Of a stretch of 64,000 nucleotides of DNA, positions 1-7,736 are shown one piece after another (the stretch's first letter is position 1; the number at the start of each line of letters is the position of its first letter). The position numbers were made by a program, and so were the translations under genes. This DNA comes from Streptomyces camponoticapitis (GTDB taxonomy: Bacteria; Actinomycetota; Actinomycetes; Streptomycetales; Streptomycetaceae), in assembly GCF_014646115.1 (NCBI RefSeq), contig NZ_BMMV01000011.1:176633-240632 (forward strand). The letters are read 5' to 3'. The notes under the pieces were generated by a model, which saw nothing but the letters and a program-made list of their open reading frames with translations, was not told the origin of the DNA and did not search any database.

Positions 1-361
1 GGGCCCGGCCCACCACACGCTCGTCGCGCACCAGACCGGCGAAGAGCTCACTGATCTTGTGGACCTCGAACACCGACCGTACGTCCTGGGACTTGGGCTC
101 GATGATCGAGCGCTCGTCGGACCGGACAGCCGGGTCGGTGACCAGCCGGTCGAGCTCGGCGCGGTAGAGCGCCACCTCGTCGGCGCCGATCAGCTGGTCG
201 ACGCTGAGGAATCCGTCCCGCTCCAGCCCCTGGAGCTCGCCAGGAGTGACCGGGCCGGGGGTGCCGGGGGGTGACCAGACGACGGGGTCCTGACGCGGGG
301 TGGTCACCTCACCCACGCCACGGGTCGGGTACAGGTCGGTGCGTGCAGGGGCGGTGGTCAT
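1..361 (-). CDS. ectD: Ectoine hydroxylase EctD (N-terminal part, cut by window edge)
   Basis: Hydroxylates ectoine to 5-hydroxyectoine (Fe(II)/2-oxoglutarate dioxygenase). The reading frame starts at ATG 361 with MTTAPARTDLYPTRGVGE and runs off the window start, giving about 120 residues with VWSPPGTPGPVTPGEL and LERDGFLSVDQLIGADEV, the N-terminal region typical of EctD. The iron-binding residues lie outside the window. It follows ectC after a 6-bp gap, so it is the fourth gene of an ectABCD operon. Family assignment rests on this N-terminus plus the operon context. Confidence 0.9.
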   Translation of the reverse strand, partial: MTTAPARTDLYPTRGVGEVTTPRQDPVVWSPPGTPGPVTPGELQGLERDGFLSVDQLIGADEVALYRAELDRLVTDPAVRSDERSIIEPKSQDVRSVFEVHKISELFAGLVRDERVVGRA

Positions 362-367
362 GGTCGT

Positions 368-766
368 TCAGCCCTCCTCGGTCAGCAGCGGGTATACGCC
401 GTTCTCGTCGTGGTCCTCCCGCCCTGTCACCGGCGGGTTGAAGACGCAGACACAGCGGAAGTCGGTCTTCGGACGGAGCGTGTGCTTCTCGTGGCCGTCG
501 AGCAGGTACATCGTGCCGGGGACGATCCAGTGCGTCTCGCCCGTGTCGTCGTTGGTGAGTTCGGCCTCGCCCTCCACGCACAGCACCGCCTCAATGTGGT
601 TCGCGTACCACATCGGTGTCTCGGTACCCGCGTAGAGCACGGTCTCGTGCAGGGAGAAGCCGACCTTCTCCTTGGCAAGCACCAGGCGCTTGCTCTCCCA
701 GGTGCCCGACGCCGATTTCACGTGGCGGTCGGTGTTCTCGATGTCCTTCAACGATGAGACGATCAC
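368..766 (-). CDS. ectC: L-ectoine synthase EctC
   Basis: Cyclises N-gamma-acetyl-diaminobutyrate to ectoine, the last step of ectoine synthesis. The 132-residue cupin-type protein has the usual length and carries family segments such as WYANHIEAVLCVEGEAEL and GTMYLLDGHEKHTLRP, which hold the metal-binding Glu, Tyr and His positions of the cupin. Start is GTG 766; a GAAGGG stretch lies about 12 bases upstream. It is separated from ectB by 114 bp that contains a long perfect palindrome, the only large gap in the operon. Confidence 0.97.
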   Translation of the reverse strand: MIVSSLKDIENTDRHVKSASGTWESKRLVLAKEKVGFSLHETVLYAGTETPMWYANHIEAVLCVEGEAELTNDDTGETHWIVPGTMYLLDGHEKHTLRPKTDFRCVCVFNPPVTGREDHDENGVYPLLTEEG

Positions 767-833
767 GGTGACTGGGACCCTTCTGTGCTGCGGCGTGCTG
801 CTGTGCTGTGCCGCGTTGTCTTGTTCGGGTGCC

Positions 834-868
834 CCCCTGGGGCCCGGGTCAGACCCGGGCCCCAGGGG
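834..868. repeat. Perfect 17-bp inverted repeat between ectB and ectC
   Basis: Arms 834-850 and 852-868 are perfectly complementary around a single central base, all G/C rich. It lies 13 bp beyond the ectB stop inside the ectABCD operon. In RNA it would form a very stable hairpin with no T tract, so it could act as a partial terminator, an mRNA stabiliser for ectAB, or both. Confidence 0.85.
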
Positions 869-880
869 TGACCTTCGCGG

Positions 881-2149
881 TCAGGCGGTCTCTCGTACGG
901 CGCGGGCCAGCGTGCGCAGGCCCTCGTCCAGTTCCTCGGGCGTGACGGTCAGCGCGGGAAGCAGTTTCACGACCTCGCTCTCCGGGCCGGAGGTCTCCAG
1001 GAGGAGCCCCAGTTCGAAGGCGCGGCGGCAGATCGCGCCGGCCCGCTGCTTGTCCTCGAACTCCATGCCCCAGACGAGGCCACGGCCGCGGAAGCTCACA
1101 CTGTCGGGCGCGCACTCCTCGACTATGGCCAGCAGTGCGCGTTCGACCTGCTCGCCGCGCGCCAGGGTCTGCTTCTCCATCTGGCCGTCGGCCCAGTAGG
1201 TGTTGAGCGCGGCGGCGGCGGTCACGAAGGCGGGGTTGTTGCCGCGGAACGTGCCGTTGTGCTCGCCGGGCTCCCAGATGTCCAGCTCCGGCTTGAAGAG
1301 CGTCAGCGCCATCGGCATGCCGTAGCCGCTGATGGACTTCGACAGCGTGACGATGTCCGGGGTGATGCCGGCCTCCTCGAAGGAGAAGAACCCGCCGGTG
1401 CGTCCGCAGCCCATCTGGATGTCGTCGACGATGAGCAGCATGTCCTGGCGCTCGCACAGATCGGCGAGCGCGCGCAGCCACTCGGCGCGGGCGACGTTGA
1501 TGCCGCCCTCGCCCTGCACCGTCTCGACGATGACGGCGGCGGGCTTGTTGAGCCCGGAGCCCTGGTCGCCGAGCAGCCGCTCGAACCAGAGGAAGTCCGG
1601 GACCTGGCCGTCGAAGTAGTTGTCGAACGGCATCGGGGTGCCGTGGACCAGCGGGATGCCCGCTCCGGCGCGCTTGAACGCGTTGCCGGTGACGGCGAGC
1701 GAGCCCAGCGACATGCCGTGGAAGGCGTTGGTGAAGGAGACGATCGACTCGCGGTTCTTCACCTTGCGGGCCAGTTTGAGTGCCGACTCGACGGCGTTGG
1801 TGCCCGTGGGGCCCGGGAACATCACCTTGTACGGCAGGTCACGGGGCCGCAGCACCACACTCTGGAACGACTCCAGGAAGGCGCGTTTCGCGGTGGTCGC
1901 CATGTCCAGGCCGTGGGTGATGCCGTCGCGCTCGATGTAGTCGATCAGCGCCCGTTTCAGTACGGGGTTGTTGTGCCCGTAGTTGAGAGAACCGGCGCCG
2001 GCGAAGAAGTCGAGGTAGCTGTGACCGTCCTCGTCGGTGAGACGGCTGCCCTGCGCGCGGTCGAACACGGCCGGCCAGCCGCGGCAGTAGCTCCGTACCT
2101 CGGATTCGAGGGTCTCGAAGACACTCAGGACGGGCGGGGTGATGGTCAT
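881..2149 (-). CDS. ectB: Diaminobutyrate--2-oxoglutarate aminotransferase EctB
   Basis: Class III PLP aminotransferase that converts L-aspartate-semialdehyde to L-2,4-diaminobutyrate, the first ectoine-specific step. The 422 residues match the family length. Visible features are GPTGTNAVESALKLARKVK near residue 113, the cofactor stretch LLIVDDIQMGCGRTG, and the PLP lysine in VTLSKSISGYGMP. ATG 2149 is preceded by AGGAG at a good distance. It sits 59 bp after ectA and is translated in the same direction. Confidence 0.97.
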   Translation of the reverse strand: MTITPPVLSVFETLESEVRSYCRGWPAVFDRAQGSRLTDEDGHSYLDFFAGAGSLNYGHNNPVLKRALIDYIERDGITHGLDMATTAKRAFLESFQSVVLRPRDLPYKVMFPGPTGTNAVESALKLARKVKNRESIVSFTNAFHGMSLGSLAVTGNAFKRAGAGIPLVHGTPMPFDNYFDGQVPDFLWFERLLGDQGSGLNKPAAVIVETVQGEGGINVARAEWLRALADLCERQDMLLIVDDIQMGCGRTGGFFSFEEAGITPDIVTLSKSISGYGMPMALTLFKPELDIWEPGEHNGTFRGNNPAFVTAAAALNTYWADGQMEKQTLARGEQVERALLAIVEECAPDSVSFRGRGLVWGMEFEDKQRAGAICRRAFELGLLLETSGPESEVVKLLPALTVTPEELDEGLRTLARAVRETA

Positions 2150-2208
2150 AGCAGTCTCCTGAAGGGTGGGGGAGAGAGGAGTGAGGGATTGGGGGAGTGG
2201 CGCTCTGC

Positions 2209-2760
2209 TCAGGTCGTGAGCGGGCCGATCCGGTACAGCACCTCGGGCTGGTGTCCCTCGTCGGGGAAGAGCTCCCCGTCGAAGAGCACTTCGCGCTCCA
2301 GGGTCGCGCCATGACGCTCGGAGAAGGCGTGGAACATGCGGTCCGACGCCGTGTTGTCGGGGGTGACGGTCGTCTCGACAGAGGTGATCCCCTGCTCCTC
2401 GGTGACCCGTCCGACGAGTGAGTCGAGCAGGGTGCCCGCGAGGCCCTTGCCCCGGTGGGCGCTGTCGACGGCCACCTGCCAGACGACCAGGGCCTCCGGC
2501 CTCTCGGGCCTGATGTAGCCCGTGGCGAAGGCGATGGGGGCCCCGTCGGCTCCGGAGGAGGTGTCGCGGGCCACGACCGAGGTCGCGGCGAAGTCACGAC
2601 ACCACAGCAGATAGCTGTACGAGGAGTTCAGGTCGAGCACCTCGGAATCGCGTGCGATGCGCCAGATCGCGGCCCCGTCCTCCACTCGTGGGGCGTCGAT
2701 CCGGAGGGATCGCGTGAATTCGCTTCGGACACCTGCAAGGTCTGCTTGGACGGCAGTCAT
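2209..2760 (-). CDS. ectA: Diaminobutyrate acetyltransferase EctA
   Basis: GNAT N-acetyltransferase that acetylates diaminobutyrate. From ATG 2760 (MTAVQADLAGVRSEF) it is 183 residues, the usual EctA length. The acetyl-CoA loop is HRGKGLAGTLLD, followed by ETTVTPDNTASDRMF. The frame stays open upstream to 2931, but that extension is not EctA-like, so I chose 2760. No strong ribosome site precedes it. A TAAATT hexamer lies 9-14 bp upstream, so the transcript may be leaderless or nearly so; that is inference. Confidence 0.95.
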   Translation of the reverse strand: MTAVQADLAGVRSEFTRSLRIDAPRVEDGAAIWRIARDSEVLDLNSSYSYLLWCRDFAATSVVARDTSSGADGAPIAFATGYIRPERPEALVVWQVAVDSAHRGKGLAGTLLDSLVGRVTEEQGITSVETTVTPDNTASDRMFHAFSERHGATLEREVLFDGELFPDEGHQPEVLYRIGPLTT

Positions 2761-3084
2761 GTCTATTGAATTTACCGAGCGGATTCGGAAATCGCATCGT
2801 CGGCAGGGGTTGGGCGGCGACCCGATCTGTGTTATCACGCGGGCGCGTGCGCCACGGTGACGGGTAGGGGGTATGGGGTGGTTTGACCAGGAGGTACCGG
2901 GCAAGACGGGCGCGCTTGTGTACTCGGTCACATATGCGTAACGCTCTCGACCCCTGTCGGAATTACGCCCTCGCCGTTGTTGAAACCTTGGCGTTTAGGA
3001 TCAAAAAAAGCGGGCAGACGAATACGGGAAGCTGTGCGGAGAAGAATGTATTCCCGTATTCTCGAATTAACGCTTCCTTTGTTT
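2761..3084. promoter_or_regulatory. Promoter region of ectABCD, gene-free
   Basis: This 324-bp stretch lies upstream of ectA and downstream of the class V aminotransferase gene, both on the minus strand. It is clearly richer in A+T than its surroundings and has no plausible gene. Near ectA it holds a possible -10 (TAAATT, complement of 2769-2774). Near the other end is an 11-bp inverted repeat, listed separately. I see no recognisable osmoregulatory operator. Confidence 0.5.
3020..3061 (-). terminator. Inverted repeat with T tract after the class V aminotransferase gene
   Basis: GAATACGGGAA (3020-3030) and TTCCCGTATTC (3051-3061) form a perfect 11-bp inverted repeat with a 20-base loop. Read on the minus strand it starts 23 bp after the aminotransferase stop and is followed, 10 bases later, by seven T residues (3003-3009 region). 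T tracts are rare in this genome, which favours an intrinsic terminator. An operator for the ect promoter is the alternative. Confidence 0.55.
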
Positions 3085-4197
3085 TCAGGATGCGATTGCG
3101 GGCCAACTGTCGGATACTGCCTTCTCGGCCGCCGCGGGATCGATATCGGCGCCCGCGGCCCTCAGCGCGGCGCCCAGTGCGGCGAGCGACGAGCGCACCG
3201 CTCGCTGGGTGGCGTCGGAGCCGTAGTGGTTGACCCGGATCATCTCCTTCGCCAGCGCCCCGCCCCCGGCGATCAGGGGCACCGAGGGATCGGCGGCCAG
3301 GGCGTCGGCGACCAGCGCGGCGGCGTCGATCCCGGTGGGGGTGCGCAGCGTGGTCGCGACCGGCGCGGCGTCCCGCGCGGAGTACACGTACGGCTCAATT
3401 CCACCGCCGAGTGCGAGCGCGCCCGATCGGGTGGCCGAGGCCGCCGAGGCATGTGCCGCCATTCGGGTGGCGAGCCCCTCTTCCTCGATGCGTTCCAGGC
3501 AGGCGTCCAGGGCCAGCATCTCCAGCTGGGCCGGGGCGTGCGGCAGAGCGGCACGGCCGGTGTCGATCCAGCGCTCCTTCCAGTCGAGGAGCGAGAGGTA
3601 CGAGCGGCGCGGCGCCCCCGGATTCGCGGCCAGCCGCTCCCAGGCGCGGGCGCTGACCGACACCGCGGAGACCCCGGCGGGGCCGCCCATGGCCTTCTGC
3701 GCGCCGATCACGCACAGGTCGACGCCCCAGGCGTCGGGCAGCAGCGGCTCGGCCGCGACGGACGCGACGGCGTCCAGCATGAACAGGGCCCCGTGGGCGC
3801 GGACGACCTCGCCGATCTCGGCCACGGGGTTGGTGTTTCCGGTGGCCGCCTCCGCGTGCACCAGCGACACGAAGTCGATCTCCGGGTGCTCGGCCAGCGC
3901 GCGCTCGACCTGCTCGGCGGTCGCCGCGCCGTGGAAGGGCACCTGAAGGTCCACGACCGTGGCACCGCATTCGCGGAGCCAGTTGCCGAAGGTCCGGCCG
4001 TACGGACCGGTGACGACGTTCAGCGCGGTCGAGCCGGGGCGGGCGCCGCCGCGGACGCAGCCCTCCAGGGGAAGCAGCGCCTCACCCTGCATGATCACCA
4101 CGTCCTGCTCGGTGTCGAGCAGGGCGGCGACCCGTCGCTCGACGGCCGCGAAGTGGGCGGGGGTGAGGGGCGTCAGATCCAGCAGGGGGTGGGTCAC
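3085..4197 (-). CDS. Class V PLP-dependent aminotransferase (alanine-glyoxylate type)
   Basis: Likely a small-molecule transaminase of the alanine/serine-glyoxylate family. Visible are VVTGPYGRTFGNWLRECGATV, the region FMLDAVASVAAEP holding the cofactor Asp, and the Schiff-base lysine in VIGAQKAMGGPAG. The start is chosen as GTG 4197 (VTHPLLDLTPLTPAHF), preceded by GAAGAGAG nine bases upstream; the frame remains open to ATG 4272, but that would leave no promoter before the divergent gene. Length is 370 residues. Substrate is unknown. Divergent pairing with an amidohydrolase suggests joint use of a nitrogen compound, an inference only. Confidence 0.8.
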   Translation of the reverse strand: MTHPLLDLTPLTPAHFAAVERRVAALLDTEQDVVIMQGEALLPLEGCVRGGARPGSTALNVVTGPYGRTFGNWLRECGATVVDLQVPFHGAATAEQVERALAEHPEIDFVSLVHAEAATGNTNPVAEIGEVVRAHGALFMLDAVASVAAEPLLPDAWGVDLCVIGAQKAMGGPAGVSAVSVSARAWERLAANPGAPRRSYLSLLDWKERWIDTGRAALPHAPAQLEMLALDACLERIEEEGLATRMAAHASAASATRSGALALGGGIEPYVYSARDAAPVATTLRTPTGIDAAALVADALAADPSVPLIAGGGALAKEMIRVNHYGSDATQRAVRSSLAALGAALRAAGADIDPAAAEKAVSDSWPAIAS

Positions 4198-4313
4198 GGC
4201 GGTGTGCTCTCTTCGGGTCGGTCGGTGGGCGGTCGGGGCGGGTCGGTCGTCGCTCGAACGGTGTTCGGACACTCCCTCGTCGAGAGTACTCAGCGCCTCG
4301 TAAAGTTCGGCCC

Positions 4314-5405
4314 ATGAGTGATCGCGCGGTGCTGCATGTGAAGGGGCGGGTGCTCGTCGGTCCCGACGACGTCAGGGACGAGCTGTGGGTGGTGGACGGG
4401 CGGACCACCTATGAACGCCCGTCCGGCGCGCGTGACATCCGGACGGTCGCGGGCTGGGCCGTGCCGGGCCTGGTCGACGCCCACTGCCATGTGGGTCTGG
4501 ACACCCGGGGCCCGGTGGACGAGGCGACGAGCGAGAAGCAGGCGCTCGCCGACCGGGACGCGGGCACGCTGCTGCTGCGCGACGCGGGGTCGCCGTCCGA
4601 CACCCGCTGGATCGACGACCGTGACGATCTGCCGAAGATCATCAGGGCGGGCCGGCACATCGCGCGCACCCGCCGCTACATCCGTAACTTCGCCCACGAG
4701 GTCGAGCCCGGCGACCTCGTCGCGCTCGTCGCCCAGGAGGCCCGGCGCGGCGACGGCTGGGTCAAGCTCGTCGGCGACTGGATCGACCGTGAGGCCGGGG
4801 ACCTGACCGCGTGCTGGCCGCGCGGCGACGTCGAGGCGGCGATCGCGGAGGCGCACCGGCTCGGCGCCCGCGTGACGGCTCACTGCTTCGCGGAGGTCGC
4901 GCTGCGCGACCTCGTCGAGGCGGGGATCGACTGCGTCGAGCACGCGACGGGGCTCACCGGCGACCTGATCCCGCTCTTCGCCGAGCGCGGCGTCGCGATC
5001 GTCCCCACGCTGGTCAACATCGCCACGTTCCCGGATCTCGCCGCGGGCGCCGAGACCAAGTTCCCGCGCTGGTCGGCCCATATGCGGCGGCTGCACGAAC
5101 GCCGTTACGACACGGTGCGCGACGCGTACGACGCGGGCATCCCGGTCTTCGTCGGCACGGACGCGGGCGGTTCCCTGGCGCACGGTCTGGTGGCCGACGA
5201 GGTCGCGGAGTTGGTGAAAGCCGGTATTCCGCCGCTGGAGGCGGTATCGGCGACCGCGTGGAGTGCGAGGGCCTGGCTGGGGCGTCCGGGCCTTGAGGAG
5301 GGCGCTCCGGCCGATCTGGTGGTGCTGGACGGGGACCCGAGGGTGGATGTGCGGGTGCTGGCGGCGCCGCGGCGGATCGTGCTCAACGGGCGCGTCGTGG
5401 GCTGA
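4314..5405 (+). CDS. Amidohydrolase family protein
   Basis: Metal-dependent hydrolase of the imidazolonepropionase-like amidohydrolase superfamily, 363 residues. The metal motif is VPGLVDAHCHVGLD near residue 52, followed by VTAHCFAEVAL, the histidine region CVEHATGL, and the metal-site Asp in VFVGTDAGGSLAHG. The C-terminal AWSARAWLGRPGL and GAPADLVVLDGDPRVDV with LNGRVVG are typical of the composite beta-sandwich. It likely opens a cyclic amide or similar bond; the substrate cannot be told from sequence. It is divergent from the class V aminotransferase with 116 bp between starts. Confidence 0.85.
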   Translation: MSDRAVLHVKGRVLVGPDDVRDELWVVDGRTTYERPSGARDIRTVAGWAVPGLVDAHCHVGLDTRGPVDEATSEKQALADRDAGTLLLRDAGSPSDTRWIDDRDDLPKIIRAGRHIARTRRYIRNFAHEVEPGDLVALVAQEARRGDGWVKLVGDWIDREAGDLTACWPRGDVEAAIAEAHRLGARVTAHCFAEVALRDLVEAGIDCVEHATGLTGDLIPLFAERGVAIVPTLVNIATFPDLAAGAETKFPRWSAHMRRLHERRYDTVRDAYDAGIPVFVGTDAGGSLAHGLVADEVAELVKAGIPPLEAVSATAWSARAWLGRPGLEEGAPADLVVLDGDPRVDVRVLAAPRRIVLNGRVVG

Positions 5406-5654
5406 CGTTCGGCGCGCCCCTGCCGGAACGGCCGGGTGCGCGACCGTGCGTCCTCCGTGTGGGTGGCCGGGAGGAACGCCCGTACCCGCAGATTCGAACG
5501 TGGACACGGAAACCCCACTTTGGAGTGAACTCACCGCAGGTGTCCGCCAGTTCACTCTCGGTGCGTAAGGATTCCGGTGTCTCGGTCGCCGCCGCCCATG
5601 TGTCCCCGTGCCGGCCGGTCGGCGACGTCAAATCTCTGTGGGGGTTCCACCATC
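5406..5654 (+). promoter_or_regulatory. Promoter region with 9-bp inverted repeat
   Basis: Gene-free spacer of 249 bp before the LAETG surface protein. GAGTGAACT (5523-5531) and AGTTCACTC (5549-5557) form a perfect inverted repeat with a 17-base spacer, about 98 bp upstream of the chosen start. A TAAGGATT at 5565-5572 could be a -10 element just downstream. The repeat could be an operator or an mRNA hairpin. Confidence 0.5.
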
Positions 5655-6581
5655 TTGAACAGCAATGTCTTCCGCATGCCCGCACGCCGCTCCGCCGCAC
5701 TGGCCGCAGCCGCGGCCCTGGTCGCGGCGCCCGTCGTGCTCGCCGCCCCGGCGCAGGCCACCGGAGGAACCGGAGCGACCTCGGGAAAGGGCAAGGCGGG
5801 CGCGGTCGTTCTGCGGACCGCCCTCGACGTGTCCCTGCTCAACAAGTCGGTCGAGGTGCCCCTGCGGGCGTCGCTCAACGAGGTGCGGGCCCCGGCCGAC
5901 GCCGACAGGACCGCGCTGACCGTCGAACTCGACGGGGTCGACAAGGGCAGGCCCTTCACCCTGCTGCGCGCCGACGCCGCGACCGCGCGGGCGACCGCCG
6001 ACGACCGCAAGGCCGAGGGTTACGCCGACATCGCCCGCGCCAAGGTCCATGTCCCCGGGCTGCCGCTGCTGTCGCTCATCGAGGTCCAGGAGGTCACCTC
6101 CAAGGCGGTCTGCGAGGTCGGGAAGAAGCCCGTCGCCGAGTCCAACCTGCTCGGCTCCGTCACCGTCCTCGGTAAGAAGGTCACGCTGACAGCGGGCGGG
6201 CCCACCCGCGTCGAGGTGCCGGGCGTCGGCGAGGTGACGCTCGACCTGTCGAAGACGCGGACCACGTCCCGTACCGCCGCCGCGACCGCGCTCGGACTGC
6301 GGGTGGCGGTGAATCCGCTCAAGCTGAACGTCGCCGACGTCCAGGGCACCCTCACGCTCGCCGAGGCGACCTGTGAGGCACCCGCCGAGCCGGTGGAGCA
6401 GGAGCGCCCGGAGCCGGAGAAGGAGGGTGTCGAACCGCAGACGGCCTCGGAGCCGGCCCCCGAGAACCTCGCCGAGACGGGAGGCAGTTCGACGACGCCG
6501 TATCTGGTGGGCGGGGCGGTGCTGCTGCTCGCCGTGGGCGGCGGCGCGATGCTGCTGGTGCGCGGGCGCGACAGGAGCTGA
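5655..6581 (+). CDS. Sortase-anchored surface protein with LAETG motif
   Basis: Predicted cell-wall-anchored protein of 308 residues. It starts with a twin-basic, hydrophobic signal peptide (RRSAALAAAAALVAAPVVLA, cut near APAQA) and ends with LAETG, a transmembrane segment (PYLVGGAVLLLAVGGGAMLLV) and RGRDRS, the layout of sortase substrates. LAxTG is the class E sortase motif used by Streptomyces chaplins. The mature part has SCP/choice-of-anchor-like repeats of valine-rich strands with no enzyme motif. TTG 5655 is preceded by GTGGGGG about ten bases upstream; ATG 5676 is the alternative, and would shorten the n-region. Function unknown. Confidence 0.8.
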   Translation: MNSNVFRMPARRSAALAAAAALVAAPVVLAAPAQATGGTGATSGKGKAGAVVLRTALDVSLLNKSVEVPLRASLNEVRAPADADRTALTVELDGVDKGRPFTLLRADAATARATADDRKAEGYADIARAKVHVPGLPLLSLIEVQEVTSKAVCEVGKKPVAESNLLGSVTVLGKKVTLTAGGPTRVEVPGVGEVTLDLSKTRTTSRTAAATALGLRVAVNPLKLNVADVQGTLTLAEATCEAPAEPVEQERPEPEKEGVEPQTASEPAPENLAETGGSSTTPYLVGGAVLLLAVGGGAMLLVRGRDRS

Positions 6582-6590
6582 CGGGGCGCG

Positions 6591-6622
6591 GTCGTCGGAC
6601 CGGCCCGGGCCCGTCCGACGAC
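6591..6622. terminator. Bidirectional hairpin between convergent genes
   Basis: GTCGTCGGAC (6591-6600) and GTCCGACGAC (6613-6622) form a perfect 10-bp stem, extended by an inner CGGCCCGGGCC core. It lies between the LAETG gene and cobC, which converge, so it probably terminates both. Confidence 0.75.
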
Positions 6623-6644
6623 CCGTCCCGTAGGCGTGCGCCGC

Positions 6645-7736
6645 TCAGGCGCGGACCGCCGACAGGGCGAGGCCGAGCGCCCGGAGGAAGCGGTCCGTCG
6701 TCTCCCGGTCCCGCACCGCGAGCCGCAGCCACCGCGGCCCGAGCCCCGGGAACGTGTCACCGCGCCGCGCGGCGAAGCCCAGCGCGCGCAGCCGCTCCCG
6801 TACCGCGTCGGCCGAGTCCGTCGCCACGAGCACGAAGGGCCCCGCGGCCGGTTCCACGGCGCGTACGCCGTCGAACTCGGCCAGCCCGGCCAGCAGATGG
6901 GCCCGCTCCACCGCCTTGCGGCGCGCGGCGGCCTCGGCCTCCGCGAGCGCGGCGGGTGTCACGCACGCCTCGGCGGCGGCCAGCGCGGGCGTCGAGACCG
7001 GCCAGAGCGGCTGGGCCGCCGCGAGAGCCGCGACGGTCGCCGGATCGGCCAGTACGTAGCCGATCCGCAGACCGGCGAGCCCCCACGTCTTGGTCAGGCT
7101 GCGCAGCACCACGAGCCCGGGGACGTCGCCGCGCGCGGCCAGCGCCTCCGGCTCCCCGGGCACCGCGTCCATGAACGCCTCGTCCACGACCAGCGTCCGC
7201 CCCGGACGCGCCAGTCGAAGGAGGTCTTCGGCCGGATGCAGCACGGACGTCGGGTTCGTCGGATTGCCGACCACCACCAGATCCGCCTCCTCGGGGACGG
7301 CCGCCGGATCCAGCCGGAAGCCGTCACCGGCGTCGAGCAGCACGCGCCGTACGGTGTGCCCCGCGCCGGCCAGCGCCGCCTCCGGCTCCGTGAACTGCGG
7401 GTGCACCACGACCGGGTGGCGCGCGGGAAGCGCGCGGGCGAGCAGGACGAACGCCTCCGCGACACCCGCGGTCAGCAGCACCCGCTCCACCGGCAGCCCG
7501 TGGCGCGCGGCGACGGCGGCCCGTGCGGCGCGTCCGTCCGGGTAGGCAGCGAGGGTGGTGAGCGACGCGGCGATCCGCTCCCGCAGCCAGTCGGGGGGTG
7601 TGCCGGGGCGGACGTTGACCGCGAGGTCGGTCAGGTCCGCGCCGTCGTCCCGCACCTCGGCGTCGCCGTGGTGCCGCAGATCGTGGTGGGCGAGGCCGGG
7701 GGAGACGGGGTCGTCGGAGTCAGTGCGCGTGCGCAT
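6645..7736 (-). CDS. cobC: CobC-like PLP enzyme of the cobalamin cluster (threonine-phosphate decarboxylase/histidinol-phosphate aminotransferase family)
   Basis: Fold-type I PLP enzyme of the family called CobC in actinobacteria, probably supplying the aminopropanol phosphate linker or acting as a related aminotransferase. Visible are LAVNVRPGTPPDWL, LLTAGVAEAFVLLARAL, VVGNPTNPTSVLHPAEDLL, TLVVDEAFMD and the PLP lysine in VLRSLTKTWGLAGLRIGY. The start is set at ATG 7736 (MRTRTDSDD), overlapping cbiX by 17 bp and giving 363 residues; ATG 7778 is in frame upstream. It is the last gene of the cob cluster. Exact reaction is uncertain because the family also includes HisC. Confidence 0.75.
   Translation of the reverse strand: MRTRTDSDDPVSPGLAHHDLRHHGDAEVRDDGADLTDLAVNVRPGTPPDWLRERIAASLTTLAAYPDGRAARAAVAARHGLPVERVLLTAGVAEAFVLLARALPARHPVVVHPQFTEPEAALAGAGHTVRRVLLDAGDGFRLDPAAVPEEADLVVVGNPTNPTSVLHPAEDLLRLARPGRTLVVDEAFMDAVPGEPEALAARGDVPGLVVLRSLTKTWGLAGLRIGYVLADPATVAALAAAQPLWPVSTPALAAAEACVTPAALAEAEAAARRKAVERAHLLAGLAEFDGVRAVEPAAGPFVLVATDSADAVRERLRALGFAARRGDTFPGLGPRWLRLAVRDRETTDRFLRALGLALSAVRA

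Noticed and set aside
1..361. ectD as a truncated pseudogene
   Set aside because: The frame is intact to the window edge; it is simply incomplete in this window.
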